NCBI GenBank assembly: GCA_947095535.1
Contig: OX352773.1
Coordinates: 256,951,590-257,015,589 of the forward strand
DNA: 64,000 bases
Direction: 5' to 3'
Source: Poecilobothrus nobilitatus
Taxonomy: Eukaryota > Arthropoda > Insecta > Diptera > Dolichopodidae
Positions 13,272 through 24,959 of the stretch are shown here, piece after piece. The notes below the pieces were generated by a model. The model did not search any database. It was not told where the DNA came from and saw nothing but the letters and a program-made list of their open reading frames with translations. The position numbers and the translations under genes are program-made. The number at the start of each line of letters is the position of its first letter. The stretch's first letter is position 1.

Positions 13272-13344
13272 ATGATAATTAGAATGGCAAACAATCATCA
13301 TAAATTATTAGGATTATTTTTAATAATAGGACTTTTTGTTAAAG
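13272..13344 (+). CDS. First coding exon with signal peptide, unidentified secreted or membrane protein
   Basis: ATG at 13272 opens 24 codons plus one base and ends at a strong donor (AAAG|GTAAGTG, GT at 13345-13346), giving a phase-1 intron. The peptide begins MIIRMANNHHKLLGLFLIIG and continues LFVK. A basic, polar start followed by about 11 hydrophobic residues is a classic signal-peptide layout, with the cleavage site expected in the next exon. This is how many insect cell-surface and secreted proteins begin. The second Met (codon 5, context AGAATGG) is an equally good start and would give a 20-residue leader. No further exon is certain: 14590-14650 would continue the frame, and 15023-15042 would end it after six more residues. 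Function cannot be inferred from a leader alone. Confidence 0.6.
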
Positions 13345-14589
13345 GTAAGTGCTGTTTTTTTTTTTTTATTTGTATCCATTTTAATCTCAATTTTTTTTAA
13401 TGCAATTATTAAAATCAAAAAAAAAAAAAAAAAAGTATGATGTTAAAATTAATATAATTTAATACTTTTTTACACATTGTTAATATTTAATGATAATGTA
13501 TATTATATAGATATATATATATACACACTTTACACATATAATTAATACTTTGCACATAATATTATATCACTTTGATCCTTTTATATTATTATATTACACA
13601 TTGTATAATAACAATATTTTATATACCTACCTACTTTATATAAAATAATATTACTGTAATAATTAATTGCTAATTAATCCTTAAGTGCTTTATATTTTCT
13701 CCTTTTATTCTAAATTCATTTCTAAAGTTGAGTGTTATAAAAATTATACTGCAATATGAATTTATATAAAGAAGTGAAATAAAAAAAAAAAAACCTATTA
13801 AGTATTCCATACAAAATGGATAAATAATATTATGTAAATTACGAGTATATTTTGGTATTATGACCACTTAAAAGAAATTTTACTTAAAAAGTACTTTTAT
13901 AAAATAAAATTTTGGTTACTATAATTTTCAAAAAGTACTTGTTATTTTTTTTTTTTTTTTGTTCTAAAGAAAATTCTGCAGAGTTTTAACCAAATTTTTT
14001 TTTGTTTCACTTAAGTAATTTTATATTTATAATAAAAAAAAGCCATTAGATATATGAGAATTTTTTTTCTTTTGAGGCGGGAGGTTTCTATCTTCAAAGG
14101 ACACTACAAAAATTTAAGCCACCTTTTGGTAGTATGTGATTTTTATCTACTAAAACCATCGGCTTTTAATATATCGGGTTAAACAATCTAACTGGTAACA
14201 ATTTGTTTAATTATTATTGGTTAAACTCCAGGATTCAGCCTTTTTTGGAGTAATTGGGGTAATTTTCCATAAAAACTAATACAATTTGGTCATTATAAAT
14301 TTCTTTGTCCTTCTTTTAAATTTTAAATTATAGTTAAAGATTTCTTTTTCTACTTTCTAATATCGGATTTATTATTATATTTCTGGAGACTAAGGTTTTT
14401 TATTTTTCTAAGACTAAGGATTCGGATTTATTATTATATTTCCAATCTAAGGTATTAATTTTAAGATTTCTAACATTAGGTACTTGTATATTATATTATA
14501 TTTACAAAACAATAATTTTTTAAAAAATCAACTTTATGACCACTAAATTTTAAGTTGAGAAAAACTCTTTAACTCTTTAATATTTTCAG
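13345..14589 (+). other. Presumed intron start, AT-rich
   Basis: This follows the splice donor at 13345. It contains long T and A runs and (TA)n near 13510-13525, plus the SINE-C copy at 14062-14185. No exon is visible apart from the candidate that follows. Confidence 0.35.
14062..14185 (-). mobile_element. SINE-like repeat, family C, diverged copy
   Basis: Aligned by eye with 32281-32399: both begin (on the plus strand) with a T run, then GGGAGGTTTCTATCTTCAAAG or its counterpart, ACCTTTTGGTAGT, ACTAAAACCATC and a region around TATATCGGGTTAAAC. Read on the minus strand this gives an A-tail and a head resembling a pol III A box (GGTTTTAGTAGATAAAA). The copy is more decayed than the one at 32.3 kb. 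Confidence 0.6.
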
Positions 14590-14650
14590 CTAGGCTAGAT
14601 ACTTCGATATTGACTCGGATGTTTCAAATTATGATTTTATACACGTTCAG
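14590..14650 (+). CDS. Candidate second exon of the plus-strand gene (weak)
   Basis: A 61-bp segment lies between an acceptor (AATATTTTCAG, ending 14589) and a donor (CAG|GTGAAA). Joined in phase to exon 13272-13344 it reads 20 codons without a stop, starting ARLDTSILTRMFQ. A stop-free stretch this short is not rare by chance, and the donor is only fair. I record it because acceptor, frame and donor agree. Confidence 0.2.
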
Positions 14651-16569
14651 GTGAAATAATGTTAGTTTATTCACCATATTTCTAAATGTTTGGGGTTTAG
14701 TCAAACGAATAACAGCTGATCTCATATCATGTTATGATATATTTTTGCATTACACATTATTATTATTATTGCATCATTATCCCCATTTAAATATGAAATT
14801 TTTAATTATCATCCTTTAAAATCTATTCCACCGGGGCTATCCATGTACTATTGTAGTATTAATTTAATCGATTCCTTTTATACTTACTCTACAAATTTTC
14901 TGAACCACTTCTATTTAAAACTTTCATTAAAAATATTGAAAATTCTAATTTTTTTGATCTTTTTTTTTGTTTTTTTCTTCAATTATAAAATTTAATAATA
15001 AATCTTTTCTTTTTTATTGCAGCAAATAAATTGTATAATTAAATTATAATTAATCTTAATAATAATTTACAAAAAAAAAAAAAATAATTAAACTTCATGA
15101 AATTGAGCTAAAATTGATTTCTTTAAAAAGAAATAAAAGAAAGAATAGCAAAAGAAGGGTAAACATTAATCTTTTTTTTTTTGTTTTGATTTATTATTAA
15201 TATTTAATTTCATTATTTTTTATTATCAATTTTCCTCAGAAAACAAAACAAAAAAAAAAAGCATTTTTCTTCTCATCTTTAAATCTTCAACGAAAACAAA
15301 ATTTCAATAAGTACCCACTTCAATTCCAATTTCAGACCTAATTAATTAAAGTTTCTTATTTAACTTTTATTTCTTTTTATTTTTTTAATTTATTTTTATT
15401 ATTTTATGCTTTTGCTTCTCATCATAAGAATATGTCGATTCAATACATAACCGAAACCAACATCAGTTTAAACGAATATAATTAATCAAAATTAAAGCTA
15501 AAATTCTTATGCTATACATGTATATGTATGTATATATTTAAGGATCTTTACCCTATAGATACTTCAATCAAATTCATTCAATATACTTCTTTGTTTTTAT
15601 TATAAGAAAAAATAACTGCGGTATCTTTTAAATATATTCGATATTTTACTAATAGATAAATCCTTAAGACTTTTCTGATTTTCTTATTTAGGATAAACAA
15701 AAAAAGAAAAAAAAAAAAAAAACACAACAAAAAAAAAGATGGTATCATCTAATTAAATTTAAATCTAATTTTCTCAATTTTTTTATGTATAAAATAATAT
15801 TATATAAATAATTAATTCATTTACCTAAGCATTTATATAACTATATCTATATATATATATAATATGTATTTATAACGTTAAAAAAGTTCTAAAGTTTAAG
15901 TGGTTAACTGTAGAAAAGGCAAACGCAAAGTCATTTAATATTATCCGAGAAAAGGGAAAAAAAAAATAAAATGATTCCTATTCTACACTTGTTATTTCAA
16001 AATCTAAGGAATTCATAATTCATAAAATTACCAATTAACACTCAATCGGAAACATAGCAAGAAAAAGAAAAAAAAAACATTTTAGTCTTATTTAAAACCT
16101 TTAAGGAGCGTCGTTGTATATCGTACCTATATAAAGAAAAATTATTTTAAGGAAAAAAAAGAGAAAATTAACAGAATATTGAAAAAAAACCTTAGAAATT
16201 CTCATGTGCTGTTAATTGAACAAAAGAAAAAAAATGAAAATTTTCATTTTTATTTTACTTTATTTCTTTTTATTGTGCCTAAAAATCTATATTAGTTAAA
16301 TAAGAAGTTTTTTTTTAATCTGGACGTTGAACTACAAAACATATAAGCATACCTATTTATATATTTGAAAGAAAAAGTCATCAGTTTATTGATTAGGTAC
16401 TATCATATGCTTTTAATCTAAAATATCTTTAAACATATCTAACCCAATATCAAGTTTCAATTTTTGTACAAATATTTTAATATTTTTGATTAAAACCATC
16501 ATCCCTTTAATATTAAATAATATTCCCTTCGAAATAAACTCCTATTTATTTATTAGATCTCCTTTCAAT
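14651..16569. other. AT-rich non-coding DNA
   Basis: Apart from the candidate acceptor at 15022, I see only A-rich and T-rich runs (15060-15085, 15703-15735) and a (TA)n tract near 15845-15862. Confidence 0.3.
15023..15042 (+). CDS. Candidate alternative terminal exon start (weak)
   Basis: A strong polypyrimidine tract and acceptor (CTTTTTTATTGCAG, ending 15022) precede CAAATAAATTG. Spliced to the exon at 13272-13344 this would add ANKLYN and then TAA, making a 30-residue product that is almost only a signal peptide. More likely it is a cryptic acceptor or part of an untranslated exon. Confidence 0.12.
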
Positions 16570-16581
16570 TTTTAAATAATT

Positions 16582-16777
16582 GGTACCTCGGTAGCCTAGT
16601 GTGTAAATGCGTATAAAATACGCTGCAAACACCGAGGGAGTGTGGGTTCGAATGCCATACACGTTATAAAAATAATTCCCCCTTACGATATTTATAGCCG
16701 CGCCTATAATGAATAGGCTGTATAATTTCCTTGTGACGTTTATGTGGCAGGGGAATAAACTAAAAAAAGAAAAAAAA
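16582..16777 (+). mobile_element. tRNA-derived SINE, family A, full-length copy with target-site duplication
   Basis: The head has TACCTCGGTAGCCTAGTGTG (A-box-like) and GGGTTCGAATGCC (B box), the pol III internal promoter pair. The body contains TTTATAGCCGCGCC, AGGCTGTATAATTTCC and TTATGTGGCAG, and the copy ends in an A-rich tail. It is flanked by a perfect 12-bp direct repeat, TTTTAAATAATT, at 16570-16581 and 16778-16789. That is the signature of target-primed insertion by a LINE partner. Confidence 0.92.
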
Positions 16778-16789
16778 TTTTAAATAATT

Positions 16790-18467
16790 CTAATTAGCAA
16801 CTGACTTTAAATATGAAATTATCTTATTTATTTTGGTTTTTTGACAATAATTTTGGAATTTCCTAAAAAAGTCAAGGAAAACTTTCTTCCAATTTTAATT
16901 ATGTACACTTATAAACGTAGGTATAATTTAATGCAAAAAGATGTACAAAGTTCTTATCTTGTTAGATTAGGGGCGACGATTTTAACCAAATTCTTATTAT
17001 TTTTTTTTTTAAATATTCGACAATTTAAATTACAAATCACGTATTCTATACATTTATTTTTCTCTAATTAATAATATGGATTCTTTCGAAAAAAAGGAAC
17101 AGCAAAAAAAAAGAGGAGTAAAAAAAAATATTACAAAACCCAATCTATAATATACCAAAAAGCCTGATCATCATTCAATAAATACACCACATTTTCCGGT
17201 TACCTATATATATATATATATATTACAGTCAATTTTATTCACTGTATTTTTGTAGTTACATTCCCACATTTCTTTATAAAATATACAAATCACGAAAGGA
17301 ACTTAAAAGAAGCCTAAGTCTTTTTTTTTTCAATATATTATAGAAATTAGAAAGAGAAAGCAATAAAATAGAAATATATAAACAAACCCAAATAGCTATT
17401 TATTATTTTTCTTTATTTTTTTTTTCGTATAATTTAGGTATCAGTTGTTGTATCTACAAAAAAGTGTGGCTGTAGTATTTTACTTTAGATGACCCAATTA
17501 AGGAACATGATAAGAAACAAATAATAAATTTTATGAAGGGCCCAAGAAAAGAAAAATTTTTTCTTTCTTCCTTTTCCTTTTCTTTATCACTGTCTTACAT
17601 TTTTTTTTTATTACGGTTTTCACATATTATTATTTTTCTTTTTTATTTTTTCACTTACACGCCTTGCCTCAAAGTTCATTGGTCTGAAAATTGGAATTAT
17701 TGTATCTGGTCATTCTTATCTATTTACATGATTTTCTGTTTTGCTCACTTTTAGTCTTTTTGGTTTTAATTTCCTTTTAACTTTAAAACAGTTTCCCTTT
17801 TAAGGAACGGGATTATCTTCGATTTTGTCGTTTATTTTTTTCACGTACTATTGCCATATTTAATGTTCATTTTCAGAGTATTGTTTTTAGTTTAAAATCG
17901 ATTTGCAAATGGGAAAACCAAAAGAAAAAAAAAATTGCGTAAAAAATTAGTTTCTTCTTGAATTATAGGTAAAAGGATTATATTATGTATAATTTTCGTT
18001 ATATATACCTGTCTTTAGTCAGCAACGTCTGTAATACTAATATTGTGCTGCCATTTTATTATAAATTGCTTATTTATACAATCCGTGGTAAAATCTATTA
18101 GAGACGCAAACCATATCGATTGCATATAGAATATTGCATACAACTAAAATATAAAAAATTTACTAATATTTAAATGTTACAACAATTTTTGACTTTTTAG
18201 AATGAACCACAATTTTGAAATAATTTTTTATAATGACAACCGTTTCTAAAAGAATCACAGAAGCAAAATTAGAAGAAAAGACATTTTAAAATCTTTCAAA
18301 CATCGGATTGAGACACCCATATCGATTTTGATTTTTCCAGATTAAATTTTACTTATGGCGAATATTTTCGATTAAAAATTGAGATTTACAATTATTAAAG
18401 AAACAGAAGAAAACTTAAGTTCTTAAGAAGAAAAAAAACTTTGAATTTATTTTAACTCAGTTAATTT
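16790..18467. other. AT-rich non-coding DNA
   Basis: No exon or element recognised. Short frames at 16841-17071 and 17533-17754 are low-complexity (runs of Phe and Leu from T tracts). (TA)n occurs at 17203-17222. Confidence 0.3.
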
Positions 18468-18469
18468 TT

Positions 18470-18660
18470 GTTTTTTTTTAATGCATTTCTCTGCCACATA
18501 AATGTGAACAGGAAATTACACAACCTTTTCTGTTCATGCGTGGCTGTAAATGTCGTAAGGAGGAATAACTCTTACGACTTGTGTGGGATTCGAACCCACA
18601 CTCCCTCGGTGTTTACAGCGTATTTCATACGCTCTTACCTACTAGGCCACCGAAGCCCCC
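18470..18660 (-). mobile_element. tRNA-derived SINE, family A, best-preserved copy
   Basis: On the minus strand it reads GGGGGCTTCGGTGGCCTAGT, then a perfect anticodon-arm-like hairpin (AGCGT/ACGCT, with loop ATGAAAT where GAA sits in the anticodon position), then GGGTTCGAATCCCA (canonical B box). The shared body and a poly(A) tail (T run 18470-18479) follow. The acceptor and T-arm flanks do not pair as a cloverleaf, so it is not a functional tRNA. The GAA loop hints at a tRNA-Phe-like ancestor; the rest of the head does not resemble tRNA-Phe closely. Confidence 0.9.
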
Positions 18661-21600
18661 TCAGATCATTTATGACGGGTATTGAAGCTAATAAAAATAT
18701 AATTTGATGATTAGGTCCTATTTGACTGTATATGACTAGTGGACAGATTCAATAATAAAATAATTAATTTCATATTTTAATATAGTGCTGTAATATGGGC
18801 TATGGACTACGGTTTTTTTAATAATTTTAAAATTTTAATTGCAGTTAATGGTATTTAAATCCAAATCAATTATTTTAAAATCATATTATTAATTGATCCA
18901 TTTACTGAAATTAATAAGCTTAGAATTAGTAAAAAAACATTTAAATGTTTTTAACGTTTTAAAACTTACTAATAGGAACTATAAATTCTTTTAATTTGAA
19001 ACTTTTATAGATATTATATCTTAAGTTATATAATATATAATATATTATGAAAATATCTAAAGAATTAAAAGTAAAAAAGAAATTTAAAAATAATTCGTAT
19101 TTGATTACCAAAACAATCAATAGCTAAAGAGATATTGATCACTCTAATAATATATCTGTATATGTGTATATATATAAAAAGTACAAAAAAAATATATATC
19201 TAATATTACATTTTTTTTTTTTTTTTTTTCAATTTTCCAATTTTCCAAGGATGAATCAGAAATTTCTTATCCATATTATTTTTTATCTTTGTTTTTAACG
19301 AATAAGAAGCATAAGAGAGTCCAAATAAAATCAATTGAAAAACTTTTTATCAGCTTTTTTTTTTCTAAATTTTCTTTTTGTAGATATTTCAGTTTTTTTC
19401 TGTTTTTAGCCTTGCATTACTTAAAAGATTTTGTCTGGATTTAAAAGTTCTTTGTATATATACTTTAAATTAACAAAATTTCAATTTTCTTTATGTAGTA
19501 CTAAAATATCTTACTATATAAAATGACCAGGTCTAATTTATGGAAATGATATTCTTATAGATTTTTTCATTCAGAAAAACTGACTGTTAATCTTGTGAGT
19601 GTGTTGTGTTTATTTTATTTCTTACGCTTCTTAGTAACGGTAGTTACCTACTCTGATTTCTTTTCTATAATTTCTTACATTAAAATGACAATGAAATTAT
19701 ATATTATTATATAAAGGCTGCGCAAAATTCATTTATTATATGCTGATAGAATTTTCTTATTACTCTAAACTAAAGCCTTAATTAGATGTGCGCTTTTTTG
19801 TGCCACGGTATCGCATGCGTTGATTATGTTAATGTCAATTAGATGTGCGAATTTTTTTAACATCCGGCAATGCTATACTTTATGACATTTCAGAAATTTG
19901 TATCACTATTAAAAATTGATATCAAAATAATAGATTAAATAGATTTTACACTTTTATATTTTAATATAAAGCAAAGTGTTTTGTGACGTTAATGCAATTC
20001 TAGCATTAACTATGCATAGCAAAATTGAAATTACAGATATCTTGCGACAACGCACCGCATATTTCAAAGCAATGCTGGTTCTATAATCATATAATCGGTT
20101 CCATTAAACCTGAATAATTTATTATAATTTTGCGTTCGGGTAAAACGCCTTGAAATTCCACATCATATATAGCACATTTAATTGCATCTTAAATCATATT
20201 TTAACGGTTCATTTTAAGAGATAATTGTATAATTTAAGGTCAGGCGAGACTGTACGTAATAAATAATATTGAATAACGTATATTAAATTTGATTATAAAA
20301 GACAATTTGAGATTAAATTTTATTTTATAAGTATTAATTTGGAAGGATATTTCTTTTATATAGGTACCAGATTATAATACCAAATAATAAATAAAAATAT
20401 ATGGTCACTTTATAATACAGTTTAAAGAAAAGCGCCAGAAGTAATTTTCTCAATTATTATATTCACCCAAATTCACCCCGACTTTAATACAATTTTTTTT
20501 TTTTTTTTTGTTTTTTTTTTTTAAATTAAATGGACAATATGTTTTTTAAGGGTTAAGTAGGTTAAAAATTTTCTTATAGGAGGAAAAAGAAGAAAATACC
20601 AAAGAATTTGACCTTAATAAAAGGCGGATTAAGATTTTGTTAATTGTAATTATATAGCATAATAAGCAATTTCTTAAACTTAAGATTTTTTTTTTTTATT
20701 TTTTTTTCTTCTTTCTTTTTTTTTAAATTCATTTATTTTCCACCTTAATTAGAATATTGAAAGAGTAAATAAATGTTAGGAAAAGATTTTCCTTTAATTT
20801 TGTTCTTTTTCGAAAAATTAGAACTTTTAATGTAAAAATGTTTTAAAGACGTTGTAATTTTTTTTTAGAAATAATCTTATCTAGAAAATTATTTTCTTTT
20901 ATTTTAACGCATTTTAAACAATTTGAAAAAACAAAAAGTTAAACAAAACTTTATTGTTACGTTTTTAAGGGTTTTATTATACATATAGAAACCCTAAAAT
21001 TAAACCAAACCAATACTTATTTTAAAATTTTTTGATTTTTTACTGAAAAAAAGAAAATTTTTTTTTTTTAATTCATTATTTCTTTTCTTTTTAATTAAAA
21101 TATTGGAAAATTTTACTGTACCTATATAATTAGAACATTTAATGTTAATGTTATTAATAAAATTTTGTGGGATGAAAAAACAGATTACATATTAGGTACT
21201 GATTAGAAAATTAGGTATAAAAATAAATGAATTTGCCTATAGGCATTATTTTCTTAAATAACAATAACACATTAAATGGGAATGAGTAAATCATGATGAA
21301 ATATATAGAACATTATTTTAGAAAAAAAAAAAAAAAATTAAGCAATACAATATTTAGTAGAAAGGAAATTTATGTATATAAAATATATAAATGAGGCTTT
21401 AATTTTTGAAAATTATGCAAGAATTAATCAAAATACTTATTTGGTTTTTTTTTTTTCTTTTCAATTACCAAAATTTATTCTATTCCAAAATTAAAAGAAA
21501 AGTTTTTATAAAAATAAAAGATGTGTTTTTTTTTTCTGAGTATCCTATAAGTATATATATATATATATACATCGATTAGTATAGAAAAACAGCAAAAGAA

Positions 21601-22109
21601 TAATAATCGGTACACCACATCCTCATGTCGTTTTTTTTTTGTTTTTCTTTTAATTTTAAAAATAAAAAAATCCTAAAGTATTAAATAAAAATTTTTGTAC
21701 GGCAACATTTTTTTTTAATGTCAAAATAATTATCTGTTTTGAAGTTTCGAAAAGAAACAAAAAAAAAAAAATCATTAATTTGATTTAAAAATTTCATTGG
21801 TTTTTGGTTTTGAATAGAAAATTTATTGTTTTTATACTTCATCCGAAGTATAATAAAATAAAAATTAGGTTCCCAATTTTTAGGAAATATCTCAAATATT
21901 TTCCGATATTGGGAACAATTTTTCCTGACAAATGATATTTACTGTTCTTGTCATACAAAATAAATTCTCATCACCTTATCTTCCTGTCTCTTCAAAGATG
22001 ATAAAAAAAATTTATCGGTTTATCGTAAATCCATAACAGCAAATAATTTTAAATACGCACTTGATATCTTGAATATAGATTATTGTTATTTTCAATATAA
22101 AGTTAGTTG
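18661..22109. other. AT-rich non-coding DNA
   Basis: No gene recognised. A segment at 19780-20100 is less AT-rich and has two copies of AATTAGATGTGCG about 60 bp apart, but no ends or coding sense. T runs at 19210-19230 and 20490-20520 are notable only for length. Confidence 0.3.
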
Positions 22110-22305
22110 TTTTTTTTTTGTTTTTAGTGTATTCCCACCCAACTTAAAGGTGACAAGGAAATTACACAGCTTTACCTTTTCAGGCGTGGCTGTAAATGTT
22201 GTAAGAGGGAATTATTTTTACGACGTATGTGAGATTCGAACTAACACATCCTCGGTGTTTACAACGGTTTTCATACGCTCTTACTCACTATGCCACCGAG
22301 GCTCC
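22110..22305 (-). mobile_element. tRNA-derived SINE, family A, diverged copy
   Basis: It aligns with the other family-A copies: GGTGGCATAGTGAGTAAGAG head on the minus strand, altered B box (GTTCGAATCTC), then body ACATTTACAGCCACGCCTGA and a T-rich (poly(A)) end at 22110-22125. More substitutions than the 18.5-kb copy and a short deletion in the tail region mark it as older. Confidence 0.85.
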
Positions 22306-24620
22306 AGTTCTATATAGAATAATAATATAGAAGTACTGCAAAGCACTGTAATAAATAAGAAATAATTTGATATTTAATTAATTTAATATTGTCTTTTCTA
22401 AATTTGGATAAGGAATATTTAGATAAGGATATTGAGATAAGGAAAAAAGTCTACTTAGCAACTGAAAAAATCGAAACAAAATCATTGTGAGCTCGAAAAC
22501 TCTAGCTAGATCAAAAATCAGTAAATTAAATCAGTCTTTGTATTAATAATATCTTTTTTTGTACAAGAAATTATTTTATATTAAATTAAATTAAACATAT
22601 GGTCTTGTATAGTATATCAAGAGGTGTTTTTTTTTGTTAATTAGGTAGTTATCATTTTTTTTGTAAAAAAGATTAATTAACTTAAATACTTCCGTTCAAT
22701 ATAATTTTGATCTTCGTTAAAAACAATAATAATAATTAGGATTCTAAATTTTAAATAAGTATGAGTAATAAACTCTATTTAATAAATCCTCTTAAAATTC
22801 TAAAAGAATTCATCCCGTTTTACATTGAATATTGAAAAGATTCGGTAGCATATTATTAAATATTTGAATTTTATACTGTACAAAAAAGAATCAAATAAAT
22901 CTAATCATCTAAGTATTTTGTATAAAGTTAAGACAAAAAAATATAATTATTTAATATTTACCAAAAGTGTACAAACCTACAAAACATCTTTAAGTGATAT
23001 AAAATCAAAGTAAAAAAATTCTAAAATTGTTACAAAATGTAAACTAAATCATAACGAAATATTAATGTTTTCTTTACCATATTTTATTTCTTATACATTT
23101 TTCTAATACTCATGATCAATTTCTAAAAATAAGTGGGGAAGTGGCAGAATATAGGTACCTTTCCTACCTACTTATCTTTCCTTTAAAATAAAATGATAAT
23201 ATTATAAAAAATATCATTTTTAAATTAATGCATTTTCTTAATCAGCTCAATTTCTTTCAGGTTTATATTACACACACACACATACACATATACACAATAT
23301 AAAATATAAAATAATATAAAATAACAATACTTTTACAAATAAAATGATAAATCCTTAACAAATTACTTATAAAATTAATTTGATAAAGGGGATACCGTAG
23401 ATTCTAGAACAAAGGTTTAATGTTCCTATATATATTATACATGTCTATATTATGTCCTTGTACGAGTATTATACAGTGATGCTATTCAGTGAAATCTAAA
23501 ATGGTTTGGGTTCAAATTTTTTGAATCAAAATTTTCTCTATATGTTTATCTTTTATGTTATATTTAAAATAGTTTCATTTTATTTTATAAGTAAAATCCA
23601 GCTTATTTAAATCTTTCAAATGTTAACTAGGTCTGGGATAGATCTAGAAAGGATATTTTTATAACTTTATAAAATATCAATTCTATTTGCACTCAAAGAA
23701 AATCCTAAAATACAGTATTTGGGCCAAGTATAGGATGTGATTTAAGGAACAAAAAATTTTTATATCAATCTTGTTAAGCAAGACTGAACTTTAATTGACA
23801 TATAACAGAGAAATGACGGTTTACATCAAAAATATATTAACGGAAACTTTTTATTTCAACTTTTTATTCATTACGATGGAATTAACTTTGTTGAGATTTT
23901 ACATCACCTTAAATTTTATCAAATCTTATCAGAGAAGTAAATATCTTAAAATTTTATTTTAATATTTATTTTTTTTCTAGGTGGTATAAAATGAAAACAT
24001 TCATTGAGGAAATTATATATAATGAGATTTAGCCTCAACTAATTTCGAAACAAGAAAATTGAAAGTAACGAAAAATTCAAAAAAATAAGTAATAAAATAT
24101 TTTAATCTTTAAATAACTGTATATACGTTTAAAATTTACTATCATATTGTTAACTATAGATTCTTAAGATTTTAATGATTATAAAGTTTAAAAGATTAAA
24201 TGGTCAGAGAATTATTTTTTCTAAAACTTGGCGAATGCCGATACTGGTAGACTTTTATTAAAAAGTTGTTGTTTGAAGTTCCGGTTGTGAATCATTAATT
24301 AGCGTTTTTCATCAAAATTTTCCAAATATCTTTTTTAACCTGCTTTATCCTTCGTAATTTTCACTACAATATTTTGTTTTATGTCAAATAAAGCATTCCT
24401 TTTGGTTTAATATATGCTTTAGAAAAGGAATTTGGAGGAAAGGAAATTTTGGTGCTGAAGGAAATGAAATTCACATAATTTTTAATATTTTTTGATATTT
24501 TGTCTGATAAAACTACAATTTGTATAGAAAATAATAAGATTAACTGACTTCTTAAACATTATCTTATAATATTGGATTTACAATTCAACATATAAGTATA
24601 GATATGTTCGTATATAAGTA
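22306..24620. other. AT-rich non-coding DNA
   Basis: No gene recognised. It includes a short CA-rich microsatellite at 23270-23295 and an AAAATATAAAATAAT-type minisatellite after it. Confidence 0.3.
23270..23295. repeat. (CA)n microsatellite
   Basis: An interrupted CA array (ACACACACACACATACACAT), typical simple sequence. Confidence 0.9.
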
Positions 24621-24853
24621 CAGGGTTTTCCAATTTGAGTGATATGATTTCTTTTCAAAAAAAAAACACACTAATTGTTAAGGAAATTCAAATGTTTATA
24701 CCCGTATGAACTATGTTACTTGTTACTATGTTTATTATGTATGTATAATAAATTTGCCATTACGTTTGTGACACCTTAAAGGAGTCGAGCTAGATATAGT
24801 GTCAAAGGTATGGATCGGCTCAAAATCGAATTCTGAGTCGATTAAGCCATGTA

Positions 24854-24879
24854 CGTCCGTCCGTCCGTCCGTCCGTCCG
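24854..24879 (+). repeat. (GTCC)n microsatellite of the family-1 element
   Basis: About six perfect GTCC units precede GCACGATAACTC. The same tract, inverted, sits at the matching place in copy B (61221-61246). Confidence 0.95.
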
Positions 24880-24959
24880 CACGATAACTCAAAAAATAAA
24901 GGAGCTAGGGGGCTGAAATTTTTTTTACGTCACTTCCGCAAAATTGTTAGTTTTGCTAT

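Noticed and set aside
17533..17754. Phe/Leu/Ser-rich frame as a membrane protein
   Set aside because: It is produced by T-rich and CTTT-rich low-complexity DNA without any supporting signal.
18470..18660. Functional tRNA gene
   Set aside because: A and B boxes and an anticodon-like arm are present, but the acceptor stem does not pair and the sequence continues into a SINE body with a poly(A) tail.
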